Source: JAJRRL01 sp047404195
GTDB lineage: Bacteria > Pseudomonadota > Gammaproteobacteria > JAJRRL01
Length of the DNA stretch: 64,000 nucleotides
Direction: 5' to 3'
Assembly: GCA_047404195.1 (NCBI GenBank)
Contig: JBDOIU010000005.1
Span: 81,860-145,859 of the forward strand
Shown here: positions 34,603 to 45,300 of the stretch, piece by piece
Layout: every line of letters begins with the position of its first letter
Numbering within the stretch: position 1 is the stretch's first letter
The notes under the pieces: model-generated
Told to the model about the DNA's origin: nothing
What the model saw: only the letters and a program-made list of their open reading frames with translations
The model's database searches: none
Program-made: the position numbers and the translations under genes

Positions 34603-35790
34603 ATGTCGCATTCAGCTACGACTAACCAGTCACAGGGTCGCCACATGTTGCTATGTTGTCTACTGGGGTTGGTAGCCAGTATTGCATATTATAGTACTAA
34701 AGCAGATGCGCTCAGCTTCAGTGATCAATTACCCTTTTTGTTACATGCGAAACTGTCTCTCTATTTTGCATTGTTATTTTGTTGCTTGTTACTGGCCTTT
34801 TCTGTTTCTTCAGAGGCACAACTGAACCTGACAAAGTGCCTGGTTGCTACTGCTGTTACGGTGATGATTTTTATGATGTCATTGCAGCATATCGTCGTGA
34901 TGTCCTATGTCTTTCTCAGTGCTAATTTATTTATGTTTTTGTTTGTAGTGTATGCGCGACAAGGTGGTTTCCGAGTCGATTATCGTTATTATTTCGAGTC
35001 TGTTTGGAATACATTCAGTGTCAGCATCATCGCGTTGTTATTTGCGATATTTCTCTGGGCTACCTTACTGTGCTTGGCCTTTCTACTTAAGCTTGTGCAT
35101 GTGAGCTTCCTAAAGGAGATCATGTCAAGTTATGGTTTTGGCATTATTCAGTTCGGTTTTTTTGTGGGTATAGCATTGGCAACTGATCACCTGAATGCGT
35201 TGCTTGGATTACGTAAAATTGTTATCGCAGCATTTTCAATCATACTGCCACTGGTTTGTATCGCATTGCTGATAACAACCCCAATATTGTACATCCACCT
35301 TTTCTCAGGTGACTTATTGCAATTCACACAGCATAGTAGTGTTGAATCAGTACTCATTGCTGCGAGTATTATTTTGCTCTTGGCGATAAATGCATATTAC
35401 CAAGATGGCAGCCATGTGAATGAAGGCAGGAGGTGGCTGCGACTGACGTGGCGAATTGGCCTTTTTCTTGGTTTGGCTGCAGCTTTGTTATGTAATCTGG
35501 TTTTCTACAAAATCAATAACTGGATAGATCTATCTGATGGGCGATACATTAGTAGCTTCTTGCTAGCGTTTTTAGCTATATATTTCGCTGGTTATTGTGT
35601 TGCTTTCATAGTGGGTAATAAACAGACTGCCATTGCCCGGGTCAATAAAGTGATGGTATGGGTTGTATTGAGTGCGAGCATAATAATGGGATCACCGCTT
35701 TACAATTCTGTTATGCCGTCATCAGTGGATCACACCACGACATCTGTGCCACCAAAGCAAGCGCCTAGCAGCACAGATCAGTCATCTTAA
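34603..35790 (+). CDS. DUF4153-like polytopic membrane protein
   Basis: A 395-residue integral membrane protein with about ten hydrophobic spans. The central segment YYFESVWNTFSVSIIALLF with LLCLAFLLKLVHVSFLKEI resembles DUF4153 proteins, whose function is unknown. AGGAGG five bases before ATG 34603 fixes the start; the frame from 34522 has none. The C-terminal tail is Ser/Thr/Pro-rich and hydrophilic. It converges on mdh, and the two stop codons overlap by four bases. Confidence 0.72.
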   Translation: MSHSATTNQSQGRHMLLCCLLGLVASIAYYSTKADALSFSDQLPFLLHAKLSLYFALLFCCLLLAFSVSSEAQLNLTKCLVATAVTVMIFMMSLQHIVVMSYVFLSANLFMFLFVVYARQGGFRVDYRYYFESVWNTFSVSIIALLFAIFLWATLLCLAFLLKLVHVSFLKEIMSSYGFGIIQFGFFVGIALATDHLNALLGLRKIVIAAFSIILPLVCIALLITTPILYIHLFSGDLLQFTQHSSVESVLIAASIILLLAINAYYQDGSHVNEGRRWLRLTWRIGLFLGLAAALLCNLVFYKINNWIDLSDGRYISSFLLAFLAIYFAGYCVAFIVGNKQTAIARVNKVMVWVVLSASIIMGSPLYNSVMPSSVDHTTTSVPPKQAPSSTDQSS

Positions 35791-36791
35791 GCGTCTACTG
35801 TTGGCATGAGGCCCAGTTCGGCAACCGTGTCACGCTCTTGCTTGAGTTCTTGCAGTGAGGCATCGAAGCGGGTCTGTGCATCGGCGTCAAACTCATAGCC
35901 AGTAACGATCTCACAACGGCCGTTAACAGTCTTACATGGAAATGAAAAGATGATATCGTTCGGTACACCGTAATCAGCTTGATTGCTCACCCGCGCCATA
36001 GAATAGACCTCACCTGCAGGCGTCTCGGTTATCAATGCACGCACACCATCTACGATCCCATTTGCAGCGGATGCAGCTGAAGAAGCACCCCGTGCTTGAA
36101 TGATCGCAGCGCCGCGCTTTTGCACGCATGGGATAAAGGTGTTATCCAACCAATCATTGTCATTTAAAACAGCTGTTGCTGACTGACCATTAATGCTGGC
36201 GTGATGCGCATCTGGGTACTGTGTTGCTGAGTGGTTGCCCCAAATGATAGCGTTTTTAACATCACTCACAGCGACGCCCGCTTTTTGTGCCAATTGTGTT
36301 GTTGCACGATTTTGATCCAGCATGGTCATGGCATAAAAATTTTCATTGGGGATACGTGGAGCGTGTTGCATTGCGATCATGCAGTTGGTATTGCAAGGAT
36401 TTCCAACAACAAATACGCGCACGTCTTCTGCTGCATGTTCATTCAGAGCTTGGCCCTGTGCTTTAAAGATACCACCGTTCATACCTAAAAGGTCGGAGCG
36501 CTCCATACCTGCTTTGCGAGGCGCTGAACCTATTAATATGGCCCAATTGGTATCTGCAAAAGCAACCTCTGCTTGATCTGTCGCGATGATATGATCAACC
36601 AACGGAAAGGCACAATCATTCAGCTCCATGACAACACCTTGTAGCGCAGATAAAGCGGGTGGTATTTCAAGTAATTTGAGTGTCAAGCGCACATTGGGTC
36701 CAAAGACCTCGCCGGCAGCCAAGCGAAACAAAAATGAGTATGCAATTTGACCAGCTGCACCGGTGACGCTGACTGTGAGATGTTGTGACAT
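35787..36791 (-). CDS. mdh: Malate dehydrogenase (type 2)
   Basis: NAD-dependent interconversion of malate and oxaloacetate. The 334-residue protein has the dinucleotide-binding start VSVTGAAGQIAYSFLFRLA, substrate-binding loop APRKAGMERSDLL, VFVVGNPCNTNC, the DQNRATTQLAQKAGV segment and the catalytic His in IIWGNHSATQYPD. This is the eukaryote-cytosol-like type 2 enzyme found in several gammaproteobacterial lineages, not the E. coli type. It is separated from cysQ by 15 bases. Confidence 0.95.
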   Translation of the reverse strand: MSQHLTVSVTGAAGQIAYSFLFRLAAGEVFGPNVRLTLKLLEIPPALSALQGVVMELNDCAFPLVDHIIATDQAEVAFADTNWAILIGSAPRKAGMERSDLLGMNGGIFKAQGQALNEHAAEDVRVFVVGNPCNTNCMIAMQHAPRIPNENFYAMTMLDQNRATTQLAQKAGVAVSDVKNAIIWGNHSATQYPDAHHASINGQSATAVLNDNDWLDNTFIPCVQKRGAAIIQARGASSAASAANGIVDGVRALITETPAGEVYSMARVSNQADYGVPNDIIFSFPCKTVNGRCEIVTGYEFDADAQTRFDASLQELKQERDTVAELGLMPTVDA

Positions 36792-36806
36792 AGAGCCTCC
36801 TCTGAG

Positions 36807-37622
36807 TTATTTAAAGCACAAATCGACAAGATGCGTTGCGGCGCGGGCATCAGCCATAGCCACAAAGCTTGAGTTGAGTATGCTCGCCTTGCGGTTGTAT
36901 TGCAATGGTTTTCCATCGCTAGAGAGTACAGCACCACCCGCCTCCTGTAATATGCACTGTCCAGCGGCTGTGTCCCACTCGCTGATCGCGTGGCGTTTAG
37001 GGTAGAAATCACCCTCACCAGCCGCCAGCAAGCAGAATTTGAGCGAACTATTGATGTGACGCAGGCTATGCCGTGGAAGGTGTTTGGCCAGATGCTCTTG
37101 CCAATAATGTGTTTTGCCATAGCATCCTAACATCACAGTGGGAGCGGCTTCATCGTAACGTTTGCCTTGACAGCGGGTTTCTGTGCCATCTGGGTGGTGT
37201 TGCCAGGCGCCTTCTCCTTGTGCGGCGGAGTAATATAGCTCTTCAACAGGTGCTACTACGATACCCATAGATACTTCATGCGCATGGATCAGCGCTATAT
37301 TGACTGTAAACGATGCGCGATTCTCCACAAAACCACGCGTGCCGTCTAGCGGATCGATCAGCCAGTATGTTGACCACTGCTGGCGCTCCTCGAAGCTAGG
37401 CAGGGCTTGCTCTTCTGTAATGATTGGGTGTGGTGATAATTGTTTTAATCCTGACACTAAAACGGCATTGGCAGCATGATCTGCGAGTGTTACTACGGTA
37501 TCATTTTCCTTGTGGCTGATACCAAGGTCAGCGTCGGTATAATCACAGTATGGCAAAATCGCATCACCAGCACGTTTTGCCAGTGCGAGTAGCTCAGAGC
37601 GAAGCGTCGATACATTGTTCAT
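36807..37622 (-). CDS. cysQ: 3'(2'),5'-bisphosphate nucleotidase CysQ
   Basis: Removes phosphate from PAP or PAPS, keeping sulfate assimilation by-products low. Inositol-monophosphatase superfamily: the metal-binding ITEEQ, the signature WLIDPLDGTRGFV, and the second carboxylate in SEWDTAAGQCILQEAGG. The 271-residue length from ATG 37622 (GGGG eight bases upstream) fits CysQ; the longer frame from 37655 lacks a binding site. The HINSSLKFCLLAAGEGDFYP segment is typical of CysQ. Confidence 0.92.
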   Translation of the reverse strand: MNNVSTLRSELLALAKRAGDAILPYCDYTDADLGISHKENDTVVTLADHAANAVLVSGLKQLSPHPIITEEQALPSFEERQQWSTYWLIDPLDGTRGFVENRASFTVNIALIHAHEVSMGIVVAPVEELYYSAAQGEGAWQHHPDGTETRCQGKRYDEAAPTVMLGCYGKTHYWQEHLAKHLPRHSLRHINSSLKFCLLAAGEGDFYPKRHAISEWDTAAGQCILQEAGGAVLSSDGKPLQYNRKASILNSSFVAMADARAATHLVDLCFK

Positions 37623-37758
37623 TTTATGACCCCTGCTGTCATTTTGAATGGACATTTAACACACACTAAGATTAGCAGGCGCTTGAATTGAGTGCAACGT
37701 TGACTACAGTTCTGTCTATTAATACGGTATGATGTGTAAAGATTATTTGGGAGGCCGA

Positions 37759-38733
37759 ATGGGCGCATCATCTGAACATAATAACCGTCTGTCAGACTTA
37801 TCTACTTGGTTACAAAGTTGGCAAGCTGACACCATGAGCATGCTGGAAGCGCTTGAGTCAACGCAACGCTTTGAGCGTGATGCATGGTCTTGCGATGACT
37901 TAGGTGGTGGTGTGAGTTGCGTATTGCAAGGTGGCGACATCATTGAGAAAGCCGGCGTTAATTTTTCGCATATACGTGGCAAGGCCTTGCCTGCTAGCGC
38001 TAACCCAGGTCGCCAGCACTTAGAGGGGCATCCCTTCGAGGCGTTAGGCGTTTCTATCGTGGTGCACCCTAACAATCCTTTTATACCAACGACGCATGCT
38101 AACTGCCGTTTTTTTCAATCCTTTGCTCCCAGCAACGGTGATAATAAAAAACGCTGGTGGTTTGGTGGTGGCATTGACTTGACACCCTACTACGGTGATG
38201 TAGCTGATTGTGTTGCTTGGCACAGTGCTGCAAAGAAGGCCTGTGATGCTTTTCAGCCTGGTGTTTATGAAGAATACAAAGCCTGGTGTGATCGCTATTT
38301 TTATTTACCACATAGGCAAGAGGCGCGCGGCATTGGTGGGTTATTTTTTGATGATGTGAATAATGCCAGTTTCGAGGTGTGCTTTGGATTTATTCAGCAA
38401 GTGGCTGCGGCGTTTAATCACAGCTATGCAGGCATAGTAGCGCGGCATAAAAACAAGACTTGGGCGGCACAACAAAAGGCTTTCCAGCAATATCGTCGTG
38501 GGCGATATGTCGAATTTAATTTACTATACGATCGGGGTACGCTATTTGGTTTGCAGTCCAATGGTCGTACTGAATCCATACTCATGTCAATGCCGCCAAG
38601 TGTAAGCTGGCCATATCAATGGCAAGCTACAGCGGGTTCTGTCGAATCACAACTCATCAGTGATTTTCTGACACCCAAGGATTGGTTGGCTTTGGCGCAG
38701 CTAGAACAACATTCAACGGAGTTACAGAGGTAG
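37759..38733 (+). CDS. hemF: Oxygen-dependent coproporphyrinogen III oxidase
   Basis: Aerobic oxidative decarboxylation step of haem synthesis. The 324-residue protein shows FSHIRGKALPASA, the substrate-proximal WWFGGGIDLTPYY, FFDDVNNASFE and the C-terminal YVEFNLLYDRGTLFGL and RTESILMSMPP. Start at ATG 37759 after GGGAGG; the frame beginning at 37729 adds ten residues. It ends six bases before proS and probably shares its message. HemF implies the organism makes haem under oxygen. Confidence 0.95.
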   Translation: MGASSEHNNRLSDLSTWLQSWQADTMSMLEALESTQRFERDAWSCDDLGGGVSCVLQGGDIIEKAGVNFSHIRGKALPASANPGRQHLEGHPFEALGVSIVVHPNNPFIPTTHANCRFFQSFAPSNGDNKKRWWFGGGIDLTPYYGDVADCVAWHSAAKKACDAFQPGVYEEYKAWCDRYFYLPHRQEARGIGGLFFDDVNNASFEVCFGFIQQVAAAFNHSYAGIVARHKNKTWAAQQKAFQQYRRGRYVEFNLLYDRGTLFGLQSNGRTESILMSMPPSVSWPYQWQATAGSVESQLISDFLTPKDWLALAQLEQHSTELQR

Positions 38734-38739
38734 CACATT

Positions 38740-40233
38740 ATGGCAAACAAGACAGCAATTACACCGACGCGTTCAGAAGATTATGCCGCCTGGTACCAGG
38801 CAGTGATTAAAGCGGCAGATATGGCTGAGCATTCTCCTGTGCGTGGCTGTATGGTCATCAAACCTTGGGGTTATGCTGTATGGGAGCGTATTCAAAGCTT
38901 GATGGATAAGACATTAAAGCGCCGGGGAGTGAGTAATTTTTATTGTCCGCTATTTATTCCGCTGAGTTACTTTCAAAAAGAGGCGGAGCAAGTTGAGGGT
39001 TTTGCAACTGAATGCGCCGTGGTGACACATCACCAGCTGCGCAAGAACAGTGATGGTGAATTACAGCCGGCGGGTGAGTTGGAGGAGCCACTGATTGTGC
39101 GCCCTACTTCTGAGACAATTATTGGTGAGATGGTTAGCCGGTGGGTGCAGTCTTATCGTGATTTACCCATGAAACTAAACCAATGGGCGAATGTTGTGCG
39201 CTGGGAAATGCGCACACGGTTATTTTTACGCAGTAGCGAGTTTTTATGGCAAGAGGGCCACACAGCGCATGCGACTGAAGATGAGGCACTGGCAGAGGCG
39301 CGTGAGATGGCGAACGTGTATGCCGATTTTGCTGAAAACAACATGGCAATACCGGTGATTCGTGGCGAGAAAAGTCGAAACGAGCGTTTTCCTGGTGCAG
39401 TTAACTCCTTCACAATGGAAGCAATGATGCAAGATGGTAAGGCATTACAAGCCGGTACATCGCACTTTCTTGGGCAGAATTTCTCACGTGCCTTTGATAT
39501 CACTTATACAGACAAAGATGAGCAACGTAAGCTGACTTGGACTACATCATGGGGAACATCAACACGTTTAATAGGCGCGCTCATCATGGCGCACGCTGAT
39601 GATGATGGCCTGGTATTACCACCCATCATTGCGCCAACGCAAGTTGTGATTTTACCACTATTAAAAAACAATCAAGACAACAGTGCCCTGCTCGATTACT
39701 GCGAGGCTTTGGCAGATCGCTTACGTGCGCATTCATTTGCTGGCGAGGAGATACGTGTACACATTGATATGCGCGATCAGCGCCCTGGAGAGAAGGCATG
39801 GTCATGGGTAAAGAAAGGTGTGCCTATTCGTTGTGAGATTGGTGCAAAGGAATTGCAGAACAACGCAGTCTATATGGGTTTACGCCATAAGGCTTATCGT
39901 GACAAAACAGCTGTATCGCACGATGAGTTTATTGCTGACATAGCAAAAACATTGCAAGACATACAAGATGCCATTCATAAAAAGGCGCAAGACTTTAGAG
40001 ATGCCAACTTGCAGCATTGCGATACGCAAGCAGCGCTAACTGATTTCTTTAGCAATGGCATTGGGTTCGCGACAGCGTATTGGCATGATCATGCTGATAA
40101 TGATACAATTGAAAAACAGCTAAAAACAGACCACAATGTCACAGTGCGCTGCTTACTAGATAATAACAATACCGGACCCTGTATTTTCAGTGGCAAGACA
40201 GGTCGTTTAGCGGTATTCGCAAAAGCCTATTAA
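38740..40233 (+). CDS. proS: Proline-tRNA ligase, archaeal/eukaryal-type (ProS type 3)
   Basis: Class II synthetase charging tRNA-Pro. The 497-residue enzyme lacks the editing insertion domain of the usual bacterial ProS (about 570 residues). It has instead the type 3 layout: motif 2-like RWEMRTRLFLRSSEFLWQEGHTAHAT, TSHFLGQNFSRAFDITY, motif 3 TTSWGTSTRLIGALIMAHAD, the anticodon domain PTQVVILPLL, and a C-terminal domain ending in a single aromatic AKAY. It is unusual in a gammaproteobacterium and suggests replacement by transfer. GAGG is 9-12 bases upstream of ATG 38740. Possible reduced proofreading of Ala-tRNA-Pro in cis is inference. Confidence 0.93.
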   Translation: MANKTAITPTRSEDYAAWYQAVIKAADMAEHSPVRGCMVIKPWGYAVWERIQSLMDKTLKRRGVSNFYCPLFIPLSYFQKEAEQVEGFATECAVVTHHQLRKNSDGELQPAGELEEPLIVRPTSETIIGEMVSRWVQSYRDLPMKLNQWANVVRWEMRTRLFLRSSEFLWQEGHTAHATEDEALAEAREMANVYADFAENNMAIPVIRGEKSRNERFPGAVNSFTMEAMMQDGKALQAGTSHFLGQNFSRAFDITYTDKDEQRKLTWTTSWGTSTRLIGALIMAHADDDGLVLPPIIAPTQVVILPLLKNNQDNSALLDYCEALADRLRAHSFAGEEIRVHIDMRDQRPGEKAWSWVKKGVPIRCEIGAKELQNNAVYMGLRHKAYRDKTAVSHDEFIADIAKTLQDIQDAIHKKAQDFRDANLQHCDTQAALTDFFSNGIGFATAYWHDHADNDTIEKQLKTDHNVTVRCLLDNNNTGPCIFSGKTGRLAVFAKAY

Positions 40234-40263
40234 TAGCATTTGAATATCTCATTGTAAAGCAAG

Positions 40264-40300
40264 GTACGCAGCATCCATAGCGTCGTATGATGCTGTGTAC
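40264..40300. other. Twelve-bp inverted repeat after proS
   Basis: GTACGCAGCATC and GATGCTGTGTAC, with one G-T mismatch, flank a 13-base loop. It lies between the convergent ends of proS and the 40384 gene and may end transcription, but it lacks a T run. Confidence 0.4.
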
Positions 40301-40383
40301 GTGAGATCGAATAAGCCTCAGATACTGACCCACTCATCATAGACGTTTACAGATGCATATCAATGCAAGGGTATAGCTAGGTA

Positions 40384-42141
40384 TTAAGGTGATACGGTAG
40401 GTTTTGGCGTTGTGTTAGCATTGCACTGCGCTTTGTGAAATAACTTCTCTGCCTCTTTCAAGCTAGATGAAACCATAGTGAGCGGTGCTTTTGATTTGTC
40501 AATGGCATCGTAAAGCTCATGTGATATAGATTCGTATAGCGGATACTTCCGAAGGAATTGATCCTTGTCCTTGAGTTTGTAGTGCTCTCTCTGCTTTTTG
40601 TATCCACTTTCAGCTTTTTTGAAGTTTAGCATCGATAGTAGGTCCTCATATTTCACGGATTCCGGAAGCTTAAAGTGTTCTGCAATGGCACGTCTACAGG
40701 TGTCATCTTGAAGTAATTCATGCATGTCTTCACTGCTAAACTCGTAGTGCTTGCTTTTGCTATTGCTGTCAGTTAGAGGCCATTCAATGCTAGCAACTCT
40801 ATCAGGATCGACCCTAAATCCAAGTTCTAAGACAAATTGCTTGTAAGACTGAACAGTTGCATTTGTATCAATCTGTATCTTTTGGATTGGAAAGGCATTT
40901 AAAAAGTCAGCGTGTTTGGTGCAATCAAGTCCTCGCCCTTTAGCAAAGCAAGCTTCTAAAATTTGCCTATGTTTGTGCGAACAATTTTTGAGCGCTTCAT
41001 TTGTGGTTATTTTGTATTCCAAAGAAGAGGTATTTGAGCCCCCTTTTGCCAGTATTGCCTGTTCCACTTCTTGTCGCCTTTCCTGCTTGCTTTGCTCCAT
41101 TCGCTCATGAATTGGATTTGCGGCATCTTCACCATTATCATTCTTTGTATCAGTATCAATTTTACGCATACGTTCATTTTTCTGCAAGCCGCGAACCACT
41201 AAGGCAGACAGTCCGGCCAGAACGCCGATTGCTATAAGTGATACTGTTGCGACCATGCCAACGCTAGGAATAATCAGGGTTAAAGCACCTGGCAATGCAC
41301 CAACAACCGGTAACAACGCCGTTGCAGCCCATATACTTTTTGCTTGATTGTAGCGAGATTCTTTGTAGGAATCGATATGCGTCTTTCTTAATTCCTTTAC
41401 ATAATGATTGAGCGCTTCCTCAGTATAATCGCTTTTGAGAAGTGAAGAAATAAAATCTAGATTGTCCTGATGCAACAGTATTTTGAGGTTGTCATCTGAG
41501 TTTGGGTTAGTTATTTGTATAGAATATTTTGCGTATGGGTCATCCTCAACTTCACTGAGCTCAAATCCTAATACTCCTAGGGCATGCAATATCTGAAAAT
41601 GTTTTTGAAGTGTCTTAGAAAACCCCGGTGAAAATTCGTTCTTTTTTTGTGCTTGCTCACTTTCACCAGTTATGTCGGCATTTTTGTTGTAACGACAGAC
41701 ACACGTTAAATTATCTTTTGTGAATTCTGCACCTATATCTGTAAAACGCTGTAATTCAAATCCCTTTTCCGTAATAGATAGAAACTCCCTAAATGGCAGC
41801 TTCACACCAGCTACACCACTCGAATCGCCTTTTTTATGAACTGTCAGCATGTGCTCATCAGTATCAAAGCCTAGTGCAATATCAAGCTCATGCCAGTTTG
41901 GGGCATATTGTGCCCCCTTAAGGGCTTCTATTATTGCCTTGAATTCGACACTGGTTACTTGCCATGCACTGAAAGGCACTCCGTTGATAACGCATTGTTT
42001 GAGAGTGAGTTTATCAGCATTCGGTTCAGACGACACACCGAGTTCATTCAAAATTTTAAATGCGGCTTCAACTGGTTCAGAGCTAAAAAGATCTTTATTA
42101 GTGAACAGTCTCTTAAAAACTGAGTTTGAATGAGTGCGCAT
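40384..42141 (-). CDS. Effector-like membrane protein, smaller relative of the giant protein
   Basis: A 585-residue protein without recognised domains. ATG 42141 follows AGAGGTG. The N-terminal 260 residues are mixed alpha/beta. Two hydrophobic helices occupy about residues 272-320 (ATALLPVVGALPGALTLIIP and VGMVATVSLIAIGVLAGLSA), then a basic stretch and a charged helical C-terminal domain. The segment DDTCRRAIAEHFKLPESV (about 477-495) matches DDKARKAIAYHFNLPIDV in the 1886-residue protein, and both have a membrane segment in the middle. They therefore appear related. It probably associates with membranes; a secreted effector role is inference. Confidence 0.75.
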   Translation of the reverse strand: MRTHSNSVFKRLFTNKDLFSSEPVEAAFKILNELGVSSEPNADKLTLKQCVINGVPFSAWQVTSVEFKAIIEALKGAQYAPNWHELDIALGFDTDEHMLTVHKKGDSSGVAGVKLPFREFLSITEKGFELQRFTDIGAEFTKDNLTCVCRYNKNADITGESEQAQKKNEFSPGFSKTLQKHFQILHALGVLGFELSEVEDDPYAKYSIQITNPNSDDNLKILLHQDNLDFISSLLKSDYTEEALNHYVKELRKTHIDSYKESRYNQAKSIWAATALLPVVGALPGALTLIIPSVGMVATVSLIAIGVLAGLSALVVRGLQKNERMRKIDTDTKNDNGEDAANPIHERMEQSKQERRQEVEQAILAKGGSNTSSLEYKITTNEALKNCSHKHRQILEACFAKGRGLDCTKHADFLNAFPIQKIQIDTNATVQSYKQFVLELGFRVDPDRVASIEWPLTDSNSKSKHYEFSSEDMHELLQDDTCRRAIAEHFKLPESVKYEDLLSMLNFKKAESGYKKQREHYKLKDKDQFLRKYPLYESISHELYDAIDKSKAPLTMVSSSLKEAEKLFHKAQCNANTTPKPTVSP

Positions 42142-42355
42142 AATACACCTCTCTTAAATATAAATATCATCATTTATATTGTGACATAAATACAGATATA
42201 GGTCAAACCTTTCAGGCTAAGATGTGTGCAGAAAGTGCTATCGGAACTTGTATTGTGCAGAGATTGAGTGGCTACCTCCACCACGACTCACAATAAAGCA
42301 CTGATGCAACAGCAACTAGCAAAAGCCAGTGCTGCGACATATGTGTGATTGTGCA

Positions 42356-45300
42356 TTACATGTTTGGCTTATTGCGGTCAGGATCCGTATTCGAGCTGAC
42401 ACCGCCAGAATTGCCCCCTTTATCAGAGAATACACCAGCACTCGAAGCATTGCCATTCGCCGCTGCCGATTGTTCTTTGCGCTCAGCAAGCTTGTCTTGG
42501 ATACGTTTGACAATCATGACCAATACGTCTCTTCCACACTCGGTAAGCTGACCATTATCATCATATTCACTTGTTAGTTTGGCGCGTTCGCATGTAATAT
42601 TTTCAAGATGGCCATAGCTGGTTGTATATTCAATTTCTACTACCTGCTTCCTCAGTACGCCCTTCAGTTTAAATGGGCTCATATTAGGGTCGATACCTAC
42701 TAAGCTGATTTGATCAGCAATTTTATTAGCAGCCCGATCTTGGAGCCGTGGTTTCATTGCCTCTTCGTATGCGGTATGAAGACTATCTACTTGTTCAGGG
42801 GTCAGCCTAACATTTGTATAAGCATCCGGCATGGTGATGTCGCATATCTTAAGGATATTACTAACATCACCTCTGCCTTTCTGCGAATCAACAGTCACTT
42901 TAATTGTAAAAAGTGCATCCTTTATCTTGCTGTATTTGTTCAAGCCTTGATCTACCAGCATTGTCGTAATCTCCTCTACTTGCGCATCTGTGGCCTCGTC
43001 CACTGCATTAGGCTGAGCTGCTGTATTTTTGTTACTTGCTTGGGCCTCGGCCTGAGCTACTTGCTGTGTTCTTGCACTGCGACGACGAGCAAAGCTCTGA
43101 ATCTTAACTGCTGCTGCTTTCTGCTTTGCTGTAAAATCGATATCGATAGCGTCCGGTGCAGCATTTTTGCGAGCTGAGTCCATTGATGCAGACCTGCCTT
43201 TAGGGCCATCTACGCTATCATTTACTCTCGGAGTAGGTGCCGATTTGCTTCTACCTCGTCCATTCGTATCCTTGGCTCCTGGTACATGAGTCCCATGGTT
43301 TTCAGCTGCTTCCTGCGCAACAGCCTGCTTTTCGAGCTGTGGTTTCATTGCCTCTTCGTACGCGGCAACCAGACTTTCTACTTGTTTAGGGATCAGCCTA
43401 AAATTTATATAAGCATCCGGCATGGTGATGCCGCATTTGCCAAGGATGTTGTGTACATCACCGTCCACATTCATCGAAGCTACAGTGCTTTGTATTTCCA
43501 AAAGCACATTATGTATCTTTCTGTATTCTTCCAAGCCTTGATTTACCAGCATTTTCGTAATATCTTCTACTCGTTCGGTAGAGGTCTCAACTATAAACTC
43601 CATTTCCAGTATTTTTTGTTGGTATCGATTATATAGCTCCAAAATCTGTTCACGATTCAGCGACTGATTATTTATATTAAGCGACATTTCAATGCCTAAT
43701 GATTCACAAAGATCAGTCGTACTGCATACTGGTTTATCCCCATCTTCATTAGGATCATCGCACAGACTTTCTAAGTAATTAATCTTTTTAGTATACCCCG
43801 CTAGCCCTTTATCAGTCAATGCGGCACTTATTTGATCCATTGCTTGTCGGGCTGCTGGGCTATCCTCCATGCATGCTGTCACTCCATCCCGTATTGTTTT
43901 GATATAATCTTTGAATGCTTTACTATAAGAACCACCAATTGATTTTTTAGCAGTCAGCTGTGGATTTGTTTTATCTAAGTTAACGGCAATTAAAGCAGTT
44001 GGGTAATCTTTCTGTGCTTGTTGCAAATGTTTCAGAACAGTTCTCTGCTCATCAGCAGACAGCGCGCCACGCTTGGCGTTAATTGTAGGCACAGGCACCA
44101 TTACCATTATTGTTTTTAATGAAGCGTATTTATCAGTCGCCAGTAATTTTTTCATGGCTTTAAAGTAGTCAGCTTGGAGTGCATCCCCAGACTTTAAAAT
44201 ACCAAATGAATGCTTATATGAGCTGTATTTATCTGCTAGTTTGTCGAATGATTTCCAATGCCCATAGTTAGCTGAAAAGGGTAAAAGGATTTTTGGCATA
44301 TCAATACCGGTACCATCATAAGCTTGTTTAAGCAGCAGCATTCTATCTAAAAATGCCGCTGCGTTTTGGGTATTATTAATGGGGCGAGTCATATTTAGAC
44401 AACGTAATGTGATGTTGTTTGCGACTGGTTGACGTTGAGAATTTAGTGCGCCACTATCGATCAACTCTTTTTTTTGCCGTAGTTTATTAAAGTTGACTTC
44501 GCTGTCTCCATTAAAATGAGGTGTGTGCGTTGTGCTAGACTCTATCGCACAACATGCCCTTAACTCACCATCGCTCACATCAATAGGCAAATTGAAGTGA
44601 TATGCTATGGCTTTTCTTGCTTTATCATCGGTACATGCAATAAATGCTGGCATTCGATCTGACCATGCTTGGTTCGCAAGCACTTTTTTGAATGCTTCAA
44701 AACTTGTTCCCTTTCTCTTGCTGTCAGATGCCTGCGTTGCGTAGATCTTTAAACGGCTGTGGATGAGGCCTAGTTTGGGATTCGTCTTATATCCTTTCAA
44801 ATGCGGGTTAGTTCGTATCCGAAAAGCATCGTCAGAGAAATTCTGCGTGCGTTTGAAATTCTCCGTAAAGCTATGAAGAAACTCACGTTTACGTGTACGT
44901 ACATAAGAATCCACTGGGTTTTTGGCTTGATTACCATTAGTATTTAATGCATCTTCTTCAATTTTTTTAAGACGACTCTTCCTTGTGGCCCACCAAACTA
45001 ATGCTGGGATCACGCCAAGGATTGCCAAAGCAAAGTATGCAAACTTCGCCAAGCCTTTTTGTCTTTTTGTATACGCTTCTACGCGCTTACCTTTAACCTC
45101 TTCAAACAAAGCTTCACGACCCTGTTTGCTGCTGGCTCGTCCAAGCGCAGTATGAATATAACTTATGTTTTCATCATGCAGCAACACTTCCTGACCATCA
45201 AGAACAACAGAATGCTTCACGTGCGGGTTATTCTCAACAGCCTCTGTTCTAGCATCCAACCAAACAAGAGCCTCGAATACTTCATGATGCTTTTTCAGCT

